In this document: piece by piece, positions 61,319-64,000 of the stretch
Layout of the letters: every line of letters begins with the position of its first letter
Position numbering within the stretch: the stretch's first letter is position 1
DNA from: Planotetraspora sp. A-T 1434
GTDB lineage: Bacteria; Actinomycetota; Actinomycetes; Streptosporangiales; Streptosporangiaceae
Direction: 5' to 3'
NCBI RefSeq assembly: GCF_025420585.1
Contig: NZ_JAOEGB010000029.1
Location: 1-64,000 of the forward strand
Length of the DNA: 64,000 bases
Position numbers and translations under genes: made by a program
The notes under the pieces: generated by a model
Database searches by the model: none
Seen by the model: the letters and a program-made list of their open reading frames with translations, nothing else
Told to the model about the DNA's origin: nothing

Positions 61319-61666
61319 AGACCGACGGATTCTACGTCCTCCCCACCCCCCGCCACCCTCCGGCATGAGCATCGGCGGCACCTCTTGATCACCAGCGTGC
61401 GAATGGGGCAACGGATGAGAGGCGATTACGGTCACGAGTCGGTTTCGAGGCGTGTCCACCCCTTGACGTGCATGAAGAGTGTCCATACCTTCCTTTGCAA
61501 GTTAGGAAACTTTCCTAACTCGCTGTCCTGGAGGACGAGCCGTGAGCGAGCGAACATGCCATATGAGCGAGGGATCCGCCCCGCACGCCGGCCCTGACGC
61601 GCCGCGCCCGCAATCACCCGGTAGCCGGCCGCGGCATGGCCGCCAGGCGTCACGAGAGGGCGGGAA
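61319..61666. other. divergent promoter region helD / ROK regulator
   Basis: A 348-bp gap carrying promoters in both directions. The only clear element is the palindrome at 61501-61519. The segment around 61430-61520 is AT-richer than its flanks, as expected for a promoter. No gene is supported here. Confidence 0.6.
61501..61519. promoter_or_regulatory. ROK-regulator operator candidate
   Basis: GTTAGGAAACTTTCCTAAC is a perfect 9+1+9 palindrome, 147 bp upstream of the ROK gene start. Its TTAGnAAnnTTnCTAA form resembles operators of NagC/XylR-type ROK repressors, so autoregulation and control of the downstream sugar transporter are likely. Confidence 0.82.
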
Positions 61667-62947
61667 GTGAGCCAGCCGATCCCCGGCACGCCGAGCCTCC
61701 TGCGCGCCATCAACGACCGCGCCGCCCTTATGGTCCTCCTGGAGCGGGGGCCGCTCACGCGCCCCGAGCTGGGCGCGCTGACCGGCCTGTCCAAGCCGAC
61801 GGCCTCCCAGCTCCTCGCCCGCCTCCAGGACGCCGGGCTCGTCGTCCTCGACGGCATCCGCGAGGGGCTGCCCGGCCGTACGGCGGAGCTGTACCGGATC
61901 AACCCCGGCTCGGCGTACGTTGCGGCGCTGGACGTCACGCCGGCCCGGATCGAGGTGGCCGTCTCCGACATCACCGGAACGGTGGTGGGCGAGCACCGGC
62001 TGCCGACACCCGGCCGCGCCGCGGGCGACGTCGTGGAGAGAGTGCGCGCCGCGCTTGCGGGGGCCTGCGCGCACGCCCAAGTGGATCCCGCGGCGCTGAG
62101 CCGGGTCGTCATCGGCATCGGAGGCGCGATCGACCCGTCGACCGGCAGGCTGGGCTACGCCGCCCACATCCCGGGCTGGCACATCCCCGACCTGGTCGGG
62201 ACCCTGCGCGACGGGATCGGCGTGCCGGTCGACATCGAGAACGACGTGAACCTCGTCGCCCAGGCCGAGCAGTCCCGGGGCATCGCCCAGGGCCACCAGG
62301 ACTACGTGCTGCTCTGGGCCGACGAGGGTCTCGGCTCGGCGCTGGTGCTGGGCGGCAGGTTGCACAGGGGGGCTACCGGAGGCGCGGGCGAGGTCGGGTA
62401 CATGCCGGCCATAGGGGCGCCGACGCCCCGTGACATCGGCAAGCGGGCCGAGCACGGGTTCCAGGCCCTCGCGGGCGGCCCCGCCGTACTGAAGGTCCTG
62501 CGGGCGCACGGCCTGCGCGGATCGACCCCGGCGGCGGCCATGCACAACGCGGTCAAGGCCGTCGAACGCGGTGGCGGGCAGGCGGACACGGGGCACGAGG
62601 CGCTGCGCCAGATCGCCGGCCGTCTCGCGCTCGGGCTCGCCGCGATCACCGCGGTGATCGATCCAGAGATCGTGGTGCTGTCCGGCGGAGTGCTGCTCGC
62701 CGGCGGCGAAATCCTGCGCGAGCTCACCGAACAGGAGTTGCACGCGCTCACCATCCCGCGGCCCCCGCTGCGGCTTTCCACCGTGGAGGGCAACCCCGTC
62801 CTCGCCGGTGCCCTCGACCTCGCCCTCGACACCACCCGTGACGAGGTCTTCGGAGCGGTGAACCGCCGCGAGGGACCCTCCAGACGCGAAGCGCACGACG
62901 CCTCCCGCGGCGAGCGCGACCGCAGACACTCATCCGTTCCCTCCTGA
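61667..62947 (+). CDS. ROK-family transcriptional repressor
   Basis: A 426-residue protein from a GTG start. An N-terminal winged helix (residues ~10-70, LTRPELGALTGLSKPTASQL) is joined to a ROK sugar-kinase-like domain (VIGIGGAIDPSTG, DIENDVNLVA, GATGGAGEVGYMP). The C-x-C-G zinc site typical of ROK sugar kinases is missing, and the kinase part is probably only a sugar sensor. The last ~35 residues are a charged tail. It precedes a sugar-binding lipoprotein gene by 30 bp and probably represses it until the sugar arrives. Confidence 0.9.
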   Translation: MSQPIPGTPSLLRAINDRAALMVLLERGPLTRPELGALTGLSKPTASQLLARLQDAGLVVLDGIREGLPGRTAELYRINPGSAYVAALDVTPARIEVAVSDITGTVVGEHRLPTPGRAAGDVVERVRAALAGACAHAQVDPAALSRVVIGIGGAIDPSTGRLGYAAHIPGWHIPDLVGTLRDGIGVPVDIENDVNLVAQAEQSRGIAQGHQDYVLLWADEGLGSALVLGGRLHRGATGGAGEVGYMPAIGAPTPRDIGKRAEHGFQALAGGPAVLKVLRAHGLRGSTPAAAMHNAVKAVERGGGQADTGHEALRQIAGRLALGLAAITAVIDPEIVVLSGGVLLAGGEILRELTEQELHALTIPRPPLRLSTVEGNPVLAGALDLALDTTRDEVFGAVNRREGPSRREAHDASRGERDRRHSSVPS

Positions 62948-62977
62948 AATTCCCCCACGCACGTAGGAGGCATCTCC

Positions 62978-64000
62978 GTGAAACGATTGCTGGCCATAAC
63001 CGCCGCGGCCGGCCTCGCCCTGCTCACCGCCTGTACGGCGGGCACCGAGGTCAGCCCTACGAAGATCGAGGCGAGCCCGACCAGCCACGACCCGGTCACC
63101 ATCGAGTTCTGGCACGGCTTCAGCGCCGACAACGAGCTCAAGGCGTTCGCCGACACGCTGGCCGGCTTCAAGCAGAAGTACCCCTGGATCACGGTGAACG
63201 CCACCAAGGCCATCCAGGACGACCAGATCCTGCAGGCCGTCCGCGGCGGCAACCCGCCGGACGTGGCCCTGTCCTTCACGACCGACAGCGTCGCCCAGTT
63301 CTGCAAGGCCAACATCTTCCAGGACCTCAACCCGTATCTCGCGGCCAGCAAGATCCAGGCCGACACGCTGTTCCCGAAGGTCATCGCGGAGTACACCCAG
63401 TACCAGGGCAAGCGCTGCGTGATGCCCATGCTGGCCGACACCTACGGCCTCTACTACAACAAGAAGCTGATGAAGGGCAACCAGCCGCCCAAGACGCTGA
63501 CCGAGCTGGCCGAGCTCACCAAGAAGCTGACCGTCAAGGACGCCCAGGGCAACATCAAGGTCGCCGGCTTCGTCCCGACCAGCCAGATGTACGAGAACGC
63601 CCCGCTGCACACCGGGGTCATGGTCGGCGCCAAGTGGACCAACCCGGACGGCACCTCCGCGGTCGGCTCCGACCCGCAGTGGAAGAAGCTGATGACGTGG
63701 CAGAAGGAGCTCACGGACGCCCTCGGCTACGACAAGCTGGAGAAGTTCCGCAAGAGCTTCGGTGACGAGTGGTCGGCCGACAACCCGTTCAACAAGGGCA
63801 AGGTCGCGATGGCGATCGACGGCGAGTGGCGCAACGCCATGCTCGCCGCTGACGCGCCGGAGGTGGACTACGGCACCGCTCCGATGCCCGTCGCCGACGA
63901 CCAGCCCGAGCGGTACGGCGCGGGCTTCATCGCCGGCACCGTCATCGGCATCCCGCGTGGCGCCAAGCACGCGGAGGCGGCCTGGGAGCTGGTCAAGTAC
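62978..64000 (+). CDS. sugar ABC transporter substrate-binding lipoprotein, cut by window end
   Basis: 341 codons are present and the gene runs off the window. The GTG at 62978 has a strong TAGGAGG seven bases upstream. The lipoprotein signal MKRLLAITAAAGLALLTAC places Cys19 as the lipidated residue. The mature part begins VTIEFWHGFSADNELKAFAD, as in UgpB-type glycerol-phosphate or oligosaccharide binders, and includes MAIDGEWRNAML and GIPRGAKHAEAAWELVK. Permease genes are expected downstream. Likely controlled by the ROK repressor upstream. Confidence 0.9.
   Translation, partial: MKRLLAITAAAGLALLTACTAGTEVSPTKIEASPTSHDPVTIEFWHGFSADNELKAFADTLAGFKQKYPWITVNATKAIQDDQILQAVRGGNPPDVALSFTTDSVAQFCKANIFQDLNPYLAASKIQADTLFPKVIAEYTQYQGKRCVMPMLADTYGLYYNKKLMKGNQPPKTLTELAELTKKLTVKDAQGNIKVAGFVPTSQMYENAPLHTGVMVGAKWTNPDGTSAVGSDPQWKKLMTWQKELTDALGYDKLEKFRKSFGDEWSADNPFNKGKVAMAIDGEWRNAMLAADAPEVDYGTAPMPVADDQPERYGAGFIAGTVIGIPRGAKHAEAAWELVKY

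Noticed and set aside
1-64000. tRNA or rRNA genes
   Set aside because: No cloverleaf with a GGTTCGAATCC-like T arm or rRNA sequence was seen by eye on either strand; a covariance search was not possible here.

Overview
The window is high-GC DNA (roughly 70%) with dense coding, frequent GTG starts and many ATGA/TGATG start-stop overlaps, which points to an actinomycete. A GylR-type glycerol locus, a polyol-phosphate (teichoic-acid type) polymerase, an Lnt/Dpm1 pair, HelD and FxsA fit a filamentous actinomycete, perhaps of the Streptosporangiales. The genus is inference only. I see no rRNA, tRNA, CRISPR array, IS element or prophage.

Layout. (1) 1-7.3 kb: a LacI regulator (cut by the window edge) diverges from a five-gene carbohydrate locus (binding lipoprotein, two ABC permeases, DUF2264 protein, secreted beta-helix protein) that ends in a perfect 18-bp terminator stem. 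(2) 7.4-10.6 kb: a NarL-type two-component pair and a DUF418 membrane protein. (3) 10.6-19.1 kb: two divergent operons for breaking down an isoprenoid, apocarotenoid or sterol-like substrate (acyl-CoA synthetase, HxlR double-domain regulator, carotenoid oxygenase, two thiolases, SDR, DUF1295). (4) 19.1-23.1 kb: a GT4 and a GT2/TagF-like fusion for wall polymer synthesis. (5) 23.3-30.1 kb: glpF-glpK-glpD diverging from gylR-glpK2, with a 17-bp repeated operator candidate. (6) 30.1-32.9 kb: a VOC protein, a secreted two-repeat protein, a membrane protein and a lipoprotein. (7) 32.9-54.6 kb: the unusual island. (8) 54.6-64 kb: a decayed kinase, fxsA, the lnt-dpm1 operon, helD, and a ROK regulator with the start of another sugar ABC transporter.

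The island is the part most likely to be an undescribed system. It holds a LuxR-type ATPase regulator, a TPR-CHAT caspase-like protease with intact His/Cys, a subtilase with complete catalytic residues and no signal peptide, an ECF-like sigma factor, a small carboxypeptidase-regulatory-like protein, a CHAP plus peptidoglycan-binding hydrolase preceded by a 43-codon acidic peptide, and a six-gene operon. Five genes of that operon encode proteins of 736-992 residues, three of which are clear paralogues with a new-looking N-terminal module and strings of beta-sandwich-like repeats. One paralogue also carries an OmpA-like domain and a Thr-Pro linker. Three 16-bp palindromes of the form GAGTA(N6)TACTC lie in the three intergenic regions upstream of the LuxR/lipoprotein pair, the CHAP unit and the giant-protein operon. 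This is direct sequence evidence that these units form one regulon. Function is unknown; a wall-associated, protease-controlled structure or defence/conflict device is my inference.
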